This document shows, piece by piece, positions 44,701-53,103 of a stretch of 64,000 nucleotides of DNA (the stretch's first letter is position 1; each line of letters begins with the position of its first letter). Source of the DNA: Hahella sp. HNIBRBA332. Its GTDB lineage: Bacteria; Pseudomonadota; Gammaproteobacteria; Pseudomonadales; Oleiphilaceae. The notes under the pieces are model-generated. The model made no database searches. It had not been told where the DNA came from and saw only the letters and a list, made by a program, of their open reading frames with translations. The translations under genes and the position numbers were made by a program. The DNA lies in NCBI RefSeq assembly GCF_030719035.1, contig NZ_CP132203.1, positions 1,612,001-1,676,000 on the forward strand, in the 5' to 3' direction.

Positions 44701-44861
44701 AGGTGGCCAACATGGCGGCGGATTTGTTCTCCCGCATTTCCCTGACCGTCGTGCACAAAGACAAGGCCGCGTTGATCAAGGCCCTGTTGGATCTGCGCCG
44801 CCACTATCCGCAACTGGGAACGCCGCTCAGCGTCAAGCCCGCCGAAGTAAGAGAATATTAA
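41724..44861 (+). CDS. WGR-domain and HEAT/ARM-repeat protein, retron accessory
   Basis: This 1045-residue protein starts at ATG 41724 (MKLIKKASLHFQEGNSNKVY). The first 80 residues are a WGR domain, with VNFRYGRQGGALREGTKTP, a nucleic-acid-linked module found in PARP-like proteins. Most of the rest is helical ARM/HEAT repeats, with repeated Leu-rich pairs and no catalytic motif. It reaches the stop 10 bp before the SWIM gene, with a ribosome site in the gap. WGR-HEAT plus SWIM plus RT is the composition I know for type XIII retrons. It is a candidate effector or effector partner. Confidence 0.85.
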   Translation: MKLIKKASLHFQEGNSNKVYEVELSEAASRKDDRFLVNFRYGRQGGALREGTKTPTPVTLEEAERLFDSVVVSKTNKGYYDVAHGAPAASTTSAEARPVLQEGPTDLLVKLLEKLRQEWDNGKRARLIWRLGELGRPEAGQELAACVGKGDWLQDFAVAWSLGRIRAIDYMEDLHRLQNSKNSTVSAMAFESILALTEPSQRMTLLQTQWNQMPSPLQQALTSGDDVGVRLQLENGLNAAPAGANDLLKNAYLLALHYPALYQALYGWLSQCKLAPGVFSGVRYIYKAAEFRLDAPMFALLARRFETSREFFQYQWDWAWLPGVGSFKPRSELKKPDPKVAYSNKTRNYLRRRSWRSIKRIGQVGDLRYVDMATEMLLTVSDADAGQTRKADIYRWERNGRRYEHKLVARNVYDYYAGLIAFNHILRGDSAQYKLAPSGRAWLKVEAESAADADAREEAFSHLWDQRPDCALRLLLESQCEPVHEFACKVLAANTSFCAEIAVSAIERLLRSRYEATQRFALQLARTRLDGHIEHGLLLALLNSGLDEARALGMEILTRMPQATLVEAPLLAALLLAQYEEVRRFAADKTAQHPWTTSDQAQCLHTLIEQALQTTPELPPALAQESHAVWLADFCIARFVDACRELSLHLIDRLLAERNTALQLFGARLLVAHGVGFGDIPERLLQHIMQSDSSAVRACQTLLLGKQPDAELVKQAGVLALQFFEGEADDRSAAAAILKRLALAQREWAEAILHHLLPYTFRSEKQDGQREEWLAFFKDALNAAFDAVDDNTCWRLLQAQSIGAQQIGALLLQARSPLQFSVRQWAQLAKHPDVAVRQYAYNAYEANPDRILAEVRDGLRILDSDWDDCREFGFAFFRSHYEEAGETLWTPDLVVYLCDSVRPDVQRYGMELLQRFFQEQNGVEYLLKLSQHPSANVQFFVSNFLNEYAAGHPERILSLQGYFTTVLSQVNRSRVCKDRILAFLSEQSLLDAQVANMAADLFSRISLTVVHKDKAALIKALLDLRRHYPQLGTPLSVKPAEVREY

Positions 44862-44871
44862 GGAGCCGTTG

Positions 44872-46545
44872 ATGGAGTTTCGTTACCGTTATCACGGACA
44901 CAGCCGCGTGGACAGCAATGCGGGCAAGACGGATCTGTCCTTCGCCCCGGACAGTCTGCGGCCGCCAACCCACTTTGTCGGTAAACTGAGAAAACATATC
45001 GCCTTTCGCGAAGCGATTTCCGCGCTGCATAACGTGGTCATTTCCGACATGCGTTTCCAGCCCAAAGACAAAGAAGAATACAAACGCTGGCTGGCTCAGG
45101 AAGAGCAGAACATGCTGGCGGAATTCATGTCCCGTAAAGAGTCGTTGCAAACGGAGATTCGCTCTCTGCGCAGCGAACTGGACGATTTAAACAAGCAGAG
45201 CGACAAAATACTCAAGCCGTATTACGACGCTCAGCGCAAATATTTCAACTATCTGTACAAGCATGATCTGGACGCCTGGTATGTGTTGGACCCGGTGATC
45301 ACGGTGCATCCGGACCAAGTGTTCTTTGAATGCTTTTCCGAAGACGAATCCAGCTACGGCAAGTTGAGCTGCGGTTACGAGGTGTTCGAAACCATCAGTG
45401 ACACCGCCTGCGGCACCACGAACATTGACTATTCCCAAGGGCTGTATAACGAGTTCCAGAAAATCCGTGATTATCGGGAGACGCTGTTGCAGGTGGACCC
45501 CGGCGGCTTTAGCGTGCAGACCGGCGATGACGATCAGTTCGATGAGAAGAAAATCGACCTGCCGGAAAGCTGGGTGCGCGGTTTTCTGCAGGTCAGTTCG
45601 GCGATGACTTTGCCGATGGTAAAAGTCGAATTGCAGCCCATGGATGTGCATAACCTGTGTTATGTGCTGCGTCGCAAGAAAGAGCGGGTTGGACCGCGGG
45701 CGATGCGTTACGAGCTGGAGCCCGGCAAACCGGTGCGGGTGATATTCGAGCCCTGGGGTGAAGAAGTGGTGTGTAGCCGTTCGATCTATCAGGGCAATGA
45801 AGCGCGCAGCATTCGCGTGTGGGGGCGACGCCGCCTGCATATTCTGGAGCGCTTGATTCCGGTGGCGGACAAATTCGTCGTGCATCTCATGGGGGATGGC
45901 ATGCCCAGTTTCTATGTGGCGGAAATGGGCGATCTGACCTTTACCTTGGGGCTGTCCGGCTGGAGCGCCAACGACTGGTCGCGTATGGGGAACTTTGACC
46001 TGATGGCGCCACGAGCGGAAGTGGATGAGATCACGCTGCGCCGCGTCTATCACGGACTGCAGGAAAACTGGTTGGAAGGCTCCGGCAGTCTGGCCGCCCG
46101 ATTGGGGTTGGATGAGGCCGTGGTGCAATCCGCGTTGTCCATCTATAGCCAGCAGGGACAGGTTCTGTTCGATCTGGCGGATGGCGTCTACCGCATTCGT
46201 GAGTTGAGTCGTGAGCCCCTGCCTATGACGCAATTACGCTTCGCCAACGAGCGTGAAGAAAAAGCGGATAATTTCAATAAAGCCAATCTGGTGAAACTGA
46301 GTGCAGTGGACGTCAACGATGGCGTGCTGTCATTGCAGGGGGAAGTCACTGACAACGCCGTCGCTTACCGCCCCAAAGTGGCCATCGACGCCGATCAACG
46401 GCTGCGTCAGGGTGAATGTCAGTGCCACTTCTATGTGCACAACCGTTTGCGCAAAGGCCCCTGTGAGCACATGCTGGCGCTGCGCAAGCAGCATCAGCTA
46501 CAGCATCCGTTTATCCTGGCGGGCGCAGAGGAGGCGGGGCGATGA
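44872..46545 (+). CDS. Winged-helix SWIM zinc-finger protein, retron accessory
   Basis: This 557-residue protein starts at ATG 44872, preceded by AAGGAG. Near the C-terminus is a SWIM zinc finger with C516, C518, C531 and H533 (CQCHFYVH...GPCEH), then ALRKQH. A winged-helix-like segment (SLAARLGLDEAVVQSALSIY, then GQVLFDLADGVYRI) precedes it, giving the WHSWIM arrangement. About residues 55-120 are a charged coiled coil. SWIM fingers bind nucleic acids or proteins. It probably bridges the retron RNA/DNA and the large WGR-HEAT protein. The stop is 68 bp before the retron RNA. Confidence 0.88.
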   Translation: MEFRYRYHGHSRVDSNAGKTDLSFAPDSLRPPTHFVGKLRKHIAFREAISALHNVVISDMRFQPKDKEEYKRWLAQEEQNMLAEFMSRKESLQTEIRSLRSELDDLNKQSDKILKPYYDAQRKYFNYLYKHDLDAWYVLDPVITVHPDQVFFECFSEDESSYGKLSCGYEVFETISDTACGTTNIDYSQGLYNEFQKIRDYRETLLQVDPGGFSVQTGDDDQFDEKKIDLPESWVRGFLQVSSAMTLPMVKVELQPMDVHNLCYVLRRKKERVGPRAMRYELEPGKPVRVIFEPWGEEVVCSRSIYQGNEARSIRVWGRRRLHILERLIPVADKFVVHLMGDGMPSFYVAEMGDLTFTLGLSGWSANDWSRMGNFDLMAPRAEVDEITLRRVYHGLQENWLEGSGSLAARLGLDEAVVQSALSIYSQQGQVLFDLADGVYRIRELSREPLPMTQLRFANEREEKADNFNKANLVKLSAVDVNDGVLSLQGEVTDNAVAYRPKVAIDADQRLRQGECQCHFYVHNRLRKGPCEHMLALRKQHQLQHPFILAGAEEAGR

Positions 46546-46613
46546 GTGCATTTTTTCCTGTAAAATCAACAGCGGGGTTTGCTTGCTCCGTCCAGGTTGT
46601 TATACTGCCCGAC

Positions 46614-46843
46614 GGCGGTAGCGCGACAAAACTACCTTGCAATCCGAGCGGTGGATCGCCGTTCTTGCTATTAGACTTATCACGCTTCACTGGCCAGATC
46701 TTTACTGGGCCGTACTGCACCACCTATCGCTATTGCGGTTTGGTTTCTACGAAACCAATGAGCGATAGGTGGTGCGTACGGCGTCGAGTTGATCAGTCCA
46801 GTTCTGAGAATTCTACGAAGGGAAACCATGTCGCGCTACCGCC
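46614..46843 (+). ncRNA. Retron non-coding RNA (msr-msd)
   Basis: This 230-nt element is bounded by a perfect 15-bp inverted repeat, a1 at 46614-46628 (GGCGGTAGCGCGACA) and a2 at 46829-46843 (TGTCGCGCTACCGCC). Between them the msr part has a small stem (ATCC/GGAT near 46642-46656). The msd part is a long hairpin: 46709-46731 pairs with 46761-46782 over 22 bp with one bulged T, and inside it TTGGTTTC (46740-46747) pairs exactly with GAAACCAA (46751-46758). This is the standard retron template layout. The branching G was not placed with confidence. The RT gene starts 155 nt downstream of a2. An 18-nt GCGCC/GGCGC hairpin follows at 46852-46866. Confidence 0.9.
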
Positions 46844-46998
46844 TTCTTCTTGCGCCGCTTTGGCGCGCTCCTTTGCGTCTTCATTATCCTTCTCCACACC
46901 CCATTCGTTATCCGTCACTGTCGGAAGTCGGTCAGTTGCCGTGCGCGTTGGTCGATGTAGTACGCGGTTGTCATCGGTATTGAGAGGAGGGCGTTGAG

Positions 46999-48756
46999 AT
47001 GAGCGAAGAGAAAAAACTGACCCGTCAGGAAATCTACCAACGCATCCGTGAAACCAGCAAGGACGAGTACATTCTCTCCGAAATGGTGCGCCTGGGCTTC
47101 TGGCCGGATAACTCGGAAAAGCCTTCTTTGTCGGAAGCGTTTATCAAGAAACGCACAGAGTTACAGGCGGCGTTGCGGGAGTTGGGGCAACAGCAAATGC
47201 TGTACTCCGATCCAGAGAAAGCGCTGAAGGAAATGCACAAGCAGCGCAAGCAGGCGGCGTTGGCCAAGCGGGAAGAGACGCGTCGCAAACGCAACGAAGA
47301 GCGATTCCAGCGGGCGCAACATTGGCGCGAAGTGCAGGCGCAACAGATCACTTACCTTGGCGAGAACGTGTCAGGGGGATTGGGCGATCCGGCTTCTGAT
47401 GATGCGCGCCTGCGCAGTCAGAACCTGCCGGTCATAAACGCCGCTAACGAGCTGGCGGCGGCGATGGGCGTGACGTTGAACGAGCTGCGTTTTCTCGCCT
47501 ACAACAAAGACGTGTCCAAGCTCAGCCATTATCAACAGTTCGCCATCGCCAAGAAGACCGGTGGCGTGCGCGAAATTTCCGCTCCCATGCCGCGCATGAA
47601 GAGAGCGCAGTATTGGATTCTGGACAACATATTGGCGCCGCTGTCTCTGCATGACGCCGCCCATGGTTTTGTCGTCGAGCGCTCTATTGTGTCTAATGCG
47701 CAGCCTCACGTGGGCAAAGACGTGGTCATCAATCTGGACTTGAAGGACTTCTTTCCAACCGTATCCTACGCGCGCATCAAAGGCGCGTTCCGCCATCTCG
47801 GCTACAGCGAACAAATCGCCACTATTCTGGGGCTGCTGTGTTCGCAGCCGAAGGCGCAGGAAGTGGAAATGGACGGCCAGAAATGGTTTGTCAGCGAAGG
47901 TGAACGCTTTCTGCCCCAGGGCGCGCCCACCAGTCCGGCGATCAGTAACGTCATTTGTCGCAAGCTTGATCGCCGTCTGCAAAGCATGGCCGCCAAACTC
48001 GGTTTCACCTATACCCGTTACGCGGATGACGTAACTTTCTCCGCCGACGGCAAATCCGACGATGACGTCAAGCGCCTGCTGTGGCGCTGCCGTAGCATCA
48101 TCAAGGATGAAGGTTTTGTGGTGCACCCGGACAAAACCCGGATCATGCGCAAGCATCGCAGGCAGGAAGTCACCGGCGTCGTGGTGAACGACAAAGTCTC
48201 TGTGGAGAGAAAGCAACTGAAGCGGTTTCGCGCGCTGTTGCATCAGATCGACAAAGACGGTCCCGCCGGTAAGACCTGGGGGCGCGGAGAGCTGTTCGCC
48301 GCCATTGACGGTTTCGCTAACTATGTGGCGATGGTGAACCCTGAAAAAGGCGTGCCGCTGCAACAGAAAGTGGGGCAGTTGAAGTTGAAATATGGCGTGA
48401 AAGTGAAGCCATCCCGTGTGCTGGCGTTGAATAAAAAACGCATGCGCCTGAAGGCGGCGAAAGGCGAAGCGCCTCGTGAAGACTGGTGGCAGGCGCAAGC
48501 GGCGGCCGCGCCGGAACTGGAGAAGACGACGGAGCAGGTCAAGGAAGAGCGGAAGGCGGAGAAAGTCGCACAGAAGGCGCAGACGACGCCTGTCGCATTG
48601 TCTGAGGACGCCGAGCCACCGCAAGCGCCGACACGCCCGCAACAGCAGTCGCAACCGCCCGCGACAGGACCTGAAGGCGAGTCGCACGCCAAAACAGGGT
48701 GGATCATGCTGGCCATCGGCATACTCATCTATCTTGCGATGAAGATGCTGGGCTAA
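46999..48756 (+). CDS. Retron reverse transcriptase with long N-terminal extension and C-terminal membrane helix
   Basis: This is a 585-residue RT. The catalytic core has LDLKDFFPTV (246-255, catalytic D247), LPQGAPTSPAIS (305-316) and YADD (341-344). Retron-specific motifs are NAxxH (NAQPH, 233-237) and VTG (391-393). The first 140 residues are a charged helical extension (coiled coil about 75-115) that most retron RTs lack. The tail after 490 is rich in Glu, Ala, Pro and Gln and ends in a hydrophobic helix (about 566-583), so it may be anchored to the inner membrane. GAGGAGGGC precedes the ATG. It would copy the adjacent RNA into branched DNA. Confidence 0.92.
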   Translation: MSEEKKLTRQEIYQRIRETSKDEYILSEMVRLGFWPDNSEKPSLSEAFIKKRTELQAALRELGQQQMLYSDPEKALKEMHKQRKQAALAKREETRRKRNEERFQRAQHWREVQAQQITYLGENVSGGLGDPASDDARLRSQNLPVINAANELAAAMGVTLNELRFLAYNKDVSKLSHYQQFAIAKKTGGVREISAPMPRMKRAQYWILDNILAPLSLHDAAHGFVVERSIVSNAQPHVGKDVVINLDLKDFFPTVSYARIKGAFRHLGYSEQIATILGLLCSQPKAQEVEMDGQKWFVSEGERFLPQGAPTSPAISNVICRKLDRRLQSMAAKLGFTYTRYADDVTFSADGKSDDDVKRLLWRCRSIIKDEGFVVHPDKTRIMRKHRRQEVTGVVVNDKVSVERKQLKRFRALLHQIDKDGPAGKTWGRGELFAAIDGFANYVAMVNPEKGVPLQQKVGQLKLKYGVKVKPSRVLALNKKRMRLKAAKGEAPREDWWQAQAAAAPELEKTTEQVKEERKAEKVAQKAQTTPVALSEDAEPPQAPTRPQQQSQPPATGPEGESHAKTGWIMLAIGILIYLAMKMLG

Positions 48757-48827
48757 GCAAAGAGCAAGCACTTTGGGTTCGTGGTCCATGACCCGAAGTG
48801 CTGACCGAATGCAACGGGGAAAGGAAC

Positions 48828-49520
48828 ATGTCCAGACATATAGGCATTGTTGCATGTAGCGCTGAGGGCGCTGCGCTTTGCTATCGTACTATTTGCGCGG
48901 AAGCGCCAGCGTTGATGGGAGAGCATCGGCATCCGGAAGTGTCGCTGCATACGCACCCGGTGGCGGATTACATGCCTTATCTGAACCAGGGCGATTGGCG
49001 CGGAGTGGCGGATTTGATGCTGTCGTCCGCTCACAAGCTGGCGATGATCGGCGCTGAATTCGCTATCTGCCCGGATAACACCATTCATCAGGCGTTCCAG
49101 ATGGTGCAGGCTGAGTCGCCGATTCCCTGGCTGCATATCGCGGAAACTGTGGCGCAGGCGGCGCAAGCGCGAGGCTATCGCAAGCTGGGCATAACCGGTA
49201 CGCGCTTTCTGATGACCGGGCCTGTCTATCCGCAAGCCTTGAGCAAGTTTGATATCGACAGCCTGATCCCGGATGAGGCGGATCGAGAACTCATTGACCG
49301 GGTGATTTTCAATGAACTGGTGAATGGAGAGTTCAAGGAAGAATCCAGATTGCGTTTCAATGCGGCGATCCAGCGATTGCGAGACCGTGGCTGCGATGCG
49401 GTGGTGCTGGGTTGCACGGAGATTCCGCTGCTGATCGATCCTGATGACTGTCCGCTGCCGACGTTGGATTCCACTCGCTTGCTGGCTCGGGCCGCCCTGA
49501 TGGAAGCGCTGCGAGCGTGA
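48828..49520 (+). CDS. Aspartate/glutamate racemase family protein
   Basis: This 230-residue protein starts at ATG 48828 with AAAGGAA upstream; the frame runs ten codons further. The two catalytic cysteines are seen in AICPDNTIH (about residue 83) and VLGCTEIPLL (about 205). The GRGxxGITGTR-like segment RKLGITGTRFLM is in the middle. The substrate is not certain, but Asp/Glu racemase relatives dominate the family. It follows the retron RT by 70 bp in the same direction, but the strong ribosome site and different function suggest an unrelated unit. Confidence 0.88.
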   Translation: MSRHIGIVACSAEGAALCYRTICAEAPALMGEHRHPEVSLHTHPVADYMPYLNQGDWRGVADLMLSSAHKLAMIGAEFAICPDNTIHQAFQMVQAESPIPWLHIAETVAQAAQARGYRKLGITGTRFLMTGPVYPQALSKFDIDSLIPDEADRELIDRVIFNELVNGEFKEESRLRFNAAIQRLRDRGCDAVVLGCTEIPLLIDPDDCPLPTLDSTRLLARAALMEALRA

Positions 49521-49632
49521 CGCTCCGGCGTCAATCATCCTCTAAGATGTGACCTCTCCACATTTCTAATTCTATCGCTCCCTGATAGCATGCGGTGATA
49601 TACCCTTCATTTTCAGGAAGTCGTCCACCTTT

Positions 49633-50691
49633 ATGAAAAATAAGAAAATAGTCACAGCTTTTCCATTATTGTTCCGTTGCATGGCGCTGGCGGGGATTGC
49701 GCTCCTGAGCGCCTGTTCAGATTCATCTTCCGACGCCGGATATGCAGACGATGATGCGGCGGATACACCGCCAGACTACAGCGCTGACAGCGATATGGAC
49801 ATCCAGGATGACGTCCTCGACTGGAACCCGGCCAACGACGGCTGGCGTAAAGGCCGGCTGTTTGTGGAGTTGAGGATTGAGCAGGAAGGCTCCAAAGTCG
49901 AGCACAAGGTTCATCAAGGATTGAGCGGCCCGGAAACCACGCAGATTGATTGGACTTACAGTCTGGTCGCCAACGGCGATCAGGCGGTCTGGACTCGACC
50001 GGATCTGGATAAACTGACCCCGGACATGGACCCTGAATATGGTCGCAGCAGCTGGGAATCGGAACCCTATATGCCGTTGAATGACGATAGCGAACTGGTT
50101 GTGCAGGGAAATGTGAAAGTCAGTCTGTACTTCGACTCGCAAACGCCGGATGCGTCAGATTATGTGCGCACCATGCGGGAAGTGTCAGCTGAGGGTAAAG
50201 TCAGCGGTTTGACTATCAAAGCCTTGCAACCCTCGCTATTCGGTCAGGGTTACGAACTTTCCGCTGAATGGGAGCCCTCCTTGAATGTCAGAGATATTAC
50301 GACGCTCACTGACCGTAAAGGCGCGAATCAGGTCCTGGATGAAAGCGGCGCCTTTAATGAGCCCATAAAGTTGCGTTTGTATCCAGCGCTTAACCCGGAC
50401 GGCATCAATGACTATCCCCTCGCGGCCAATGATGATCCGGCGGACGTCAAAGCGGGAATGAAGAAGTTTGAGCAGGAAATCTGGCAGTCGCTGCAGCAAC
50501 TGAGCGATGCTCCAATACTGGGGGAGGGGCGCACGGGTCTTGTGACCGAGCAAAGTAAAGACAGCCTGACCCTGACCTATGAATACAGTGGCGACAAACA
50601 AATGCCTTACTGGCCCAGTCTGGAAACGCTTGCCGCCAAACCCGATAAGAAAAACACCATGAAGGTCAGAGTGCGATTGCAGGTGGATTGA
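49633..50691 (+). CDS. Hypothetical lipoprotein
   Basis: This 352-residue protein has a lipoprotein signal with the LLSAC lipobox around residue 28, followed by a Ser/Asp-rich linker. The mature part is acidic, with an alternating strand pattern, repeats such as GAFNEPIKLRLYPAL and many Asp and Glu. It is likely anchored in the outer membrane facing the periplasm. No family was recognised. A bidirectional terminator lies after it. Confidence 0.65.
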   Translation: MKNKKIVTAFPLLFRCMALAGIALLSACSDSSSDAGYADDDAADTPPDYSADSDMDIQDDVLDWNPANDGWRKGRLFVELRIEQEGSKVEHKVHQGLSGPETTQIDWTYSLVANGDQAVWTRPDLDKLTPDMDPEYGRSSWESEPYMPLNDDSELVVQGNVKVSLYFDSQTPDASDYVRTMREVSAEGKVSGLTIKALQPSLFGQGYELSAEWEPSLNVRDITTLTDRKGANQVLDESGAFNEPIKLRLYPALNPDGINDYPLAANDDPADVKAGMKKFEQEIWQSLQQLSDAPILGEGRTGLVTEQSKDSLTLTYEYSGDKQMPYWPSLETLAAKPDKKNTMKVRVRLQVD

Positions 50692-50783
50692 TCTCTGACG
50701 TATCTGGCTGGCTTATTTGTGGTAAGCCGCAGTGTCTGGTCCTGAAATAGGTGTCAACCTATTTCAGGACGGGTCACAGGAAT

Positions 50784-50809
50784 AAAAAAGCCGGCTTACG
50801 CCGGCTTTT
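50784..50809. terminator. Bidirectional terminator
   Basis: AAGCCGGC and GCCGGCTT form an 8-bp stem with a TTAC loop, flanked by A-rich sequence on the left and TTTT on the right. It can stop the lipoprotein transcript on the plus strand and the ETF-QO transcript on the minus strand. Confidence 0.88.
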
Positions 50810-50814
50810 CTGCA

Positions 50815-52473
50815 CTACATGTTCGGATAGTTGGGACCGCCGCCGCCTTCCGGGGTGACCCAGATGATGTTCTGGGTGGGGTCTTTGATATCGCAGGTTT
50901 TGCAGTGTACGCAGTTTTGCGCGTTGATCTGGAAGCGCTTGCCGCCGTCGTCATTCTCCACCACTTCGTAGACGCCCGCAGGGCAGTAGCGCTGCGCCGG
51001 TTCGTCGTACTTGGGCAGGTTGTAGTTGATCGGCACGTCTTTGTCCTTGAGGGTCAAATGACAGGGCTGATCTTCTTCATGGTTGGTGTTCGACAGGAAT
51101 ACCGATGTCAGACGGTCGAACGTCAGCTTGTTGTCCGGCTTCGGATAGCTGATTTTCGGACACTCGCTGGCGGGCTTCAGGGCCTCGTGGTCTTTCTTCA
51201 GATCACGCAGTGTGATTGGCAGGCTTCTGCGCAGAATATTCTGCTCGAAGAACGCCAGCGCACCGCCCAGAATGTTGCCGAACTTGTGCATGCCTGGTCC
51301 GAAGTTTCTCTCTTCGTAAAGCTCTTTGTAGAGCCAGGACGCTTTGAACTTGTCTGTAAAGGCGGTGAGGTCTTCTTTACCTTCAGAACCTTTCTGGAGC
51401 GCTTCAAACACAGCCTCCGCCCCTAAAATGCCGGACTTCATGGCGGTGTGAGAGCCTTTGATCTTGGAGAAGTTCAAGGTGCCTGCGTCACAACCCAGCA
51501 GCAGGCCGCCAGGGAAAGTTTGCTTGGGCAGGGAATTGAAGCCGCCTTTGGTGATAGCGCGCGCGCCGTAGGATACGCGTTTGCCGCCTTCCAGATATTT
51601 GCTGATTTCCGGATGTAGCTTCAGGCGCTGAAATTCTTCGAAAGGAGAAACGTGCGGGTTGCTGTAACCCAGGTCAGTGATCAGGCCGACGTAAACCTGA
51701 TTGTTCTCCAGGTGATACAGGAAAGAACCGCCGGTAGAACTGCTTTCCGCCAATGGCCAGCCAGTGGTGTGGACGACCAGACCGGGTTCGTGTTTGGCGG
51801 GGTCGATATCCCACAGTTCCTTAATGCCGAGGCCGTAATGTTGGGGGTCTTTACCTTCATCCAGCTTGAATTTTTCGATCAGCTGTTTGCCCAGATGGCC
51901 GCGGCAGCCTTCACAGAACAGGGTGTACTTGGCATGCAGCTCCATGCCGGGCGTGTAGGAGTCTTTGTGCTCGCCATTGTGGCCGACTCCCATGTCGCCG
52001 GTGACGATGCCTTTTACGCTGCCGTCCTCATGATACAGAATCTCGGCGGCGGGGAAGCCGGGATAGATTTCCGCGCCAAGGCCTTCGGCCTGTTCCGCCA
52101 GCCAGCGGCACAGGTTGCCCAGGCTGATGATGTAATTGCCTTCGTTGTGCATATTGCGGGGCACGAAAGCATTGGGAACCTTGATGGCGTTTTCCTGACT
52201 GCGTAATACGAAAATGTCGTCACGGGTGACGGGAGTATTGAGGGGTGCGCCTTCTTCTTTCCAGTTAGGGAAGAGCTCATTCAGGGCGGTGGGCTCGAAG
52301 ACGGTGCCGGCCAGAATGTGCGCGCCGACTTCCGATCCTTTCTCCACAACGCATACTGTCAGTTCCTGCCCTTTATCCTTGGCCAACTGGAGAATTTTGC
52401 AGGCGGCTGATAAGCCCGCCGGTCCTGCGCCCACGATTAGTACGTCAAACTCCATCGATTCGCGTTCCACCAT
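50815..52473 (-). CDS. Electron transfer flavoprotein-ubiquinone oxidoreductase
   Basis: This 552-residue membrane-associated flavoprotein takes electrons from EtfAB and passes them to ubiquinone. The FAD-binding GAGPAGLSAA is at residues 16-25. Near the end the 4Fe-4S cysteines are in RYCPAGVYEV, NCVHCKTCDIKDP. The FAD ribityl region and ubiquinone-binding helices are of ordinary length. AAAGGAGA precedes the ATG. It reads divergently from the etfB and etfA genes, with a 630-bp regulatory region in between containing a PsrA-like palindrome. It serves acyl-CoA dehydrogenases including LiuA to the right. Confidence 0.95.
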   Translation of the reverse strand: MVERESMEFDVLIVGAGPAGLSAACKILQLAKDKGQELTVCVVEKGSEVGAHILAGTVFEPTALNELFPNWKEEGAPLNTPVTRDDIFVLRSQENAIKVPNAFVPRNMHNEGNYIISLGNLCRWLAEQAEGLGAEIYPGFPAAEILYHEDGSVKGIVTGDMGVGHNGEHKDSYTPGMELHAKYTLFCEGCRGHLGKQLIEKFKLDEGKDPQHYGLGIKELWDIDPAKHEPGLVVHTTGWPLAESSSTGGSFLYHLENNQVYVGLITDLGYSNPHVSPFEEFQRLKLHPEISKYLEGGKRVSYGARAITKGGFNSLPKQTFPGGLLLGCDAGTLNFSKIKGSHTAMKSGILGAEAVFEALQKGSEGKEDLTAFTDKFKASWLYKELYEERNFGPGMHKFGNILGGALAFFEQNILRRSLPITLRDLKKDHEALKPASECPKISYPKPDNKLTFDRLTSVFLSNTNHEEDQPCHLTLKDKDVPINYNLPKYDEPAQRYCPAGVYEVVENDDGGKRFQINAQNCVHCKTCDIKDPTQNIIWVTPEGGGGPNYPNM

Positions 52474-53103
52474 TGATCTCCTTTTAGCTTCACAACTCTC
52501 AGTCTAAAAAGTTTATAGGCAACACGGCTTTTGGGGGTCGCGAAAAGCTGCGACGATGCTGTCCCGCGGAAGCGGTCGAGCTGCGTCCCTGACTGATTTT
52601 ATCCTGTCTTATTTTTCCGACTACGCTGTGCTGCAGTTATTAAAAATCGTCAGAAGTATAATGGATTAAGTCCAGGGAGCATATATCATTTGGCGGCTCA
52701 AACAAACGTTTGTTTGAATTTTTGCGGGAAATCGCCTTTAATAAGCGGCACGCAGTTAAGACGAGCGTTTCCGGCGTTGAGCGTCGGGGCCTCAGGCGAC
52801 GCCTGCGAGGCCGCTTCCTGAATTCCGGGACGGAGTGAACCCGAATTTTTTCGGCGTTAACAATAAATCGATCGTCCTTTGATCGCAGGTCCTTTTTCGG
52901 ACGCGTCAGGCGCGCCCCTGAATATTGACCTGAGTGGGATAAGCGTTCAGTATTAGCCTGCTTTGTTTGGACCATATCCTGGCGTTTCGGCTGAAGTTTT
53001 TGGCCGAGAACCCGGTTTAAGGCAGGGTGGTTATCGGGATAAAAATCCAGAGCCGCGAGGATATGCTTCGTTAATTACACATCACAACACAAACGAGGAA
53101 TCT
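52474..53103. other. Divergent promoter region between ETF-QO and EtfBA
   Basis: This 630-bp region holds the palindrome described separately, a TATAAT hexamer at 52657-52662 and a GC-rich hairpin (GGCCTC...GAGGCC, about 52788-52812). No protein gene is likely. It should contain the promoters for both flanking ETF units. Confidence 0.6.
52698..52717. promoter_or_regulatory. PsrA-like palindromic operator
   Basis: TCAAACAAACGTTTGTTTGA is a perfect 20-bp palindrome. It fits the CAAAC-spacer-GTTTG pattern of the TetR-family fatty acid regulator PsrA of Pseudomonas, which controls etf and beta-oxidation genes. It lies between the ETF-QO and EtfBA promoters. The regulator itself is not in the window. 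Confidence 0.7.

Noticed and set aside
46542..46997. Open frame across the retron RNA region
   Set aside because: It runs through paired RNA arms and has no protein-like composition; the RNA explains the sequence.
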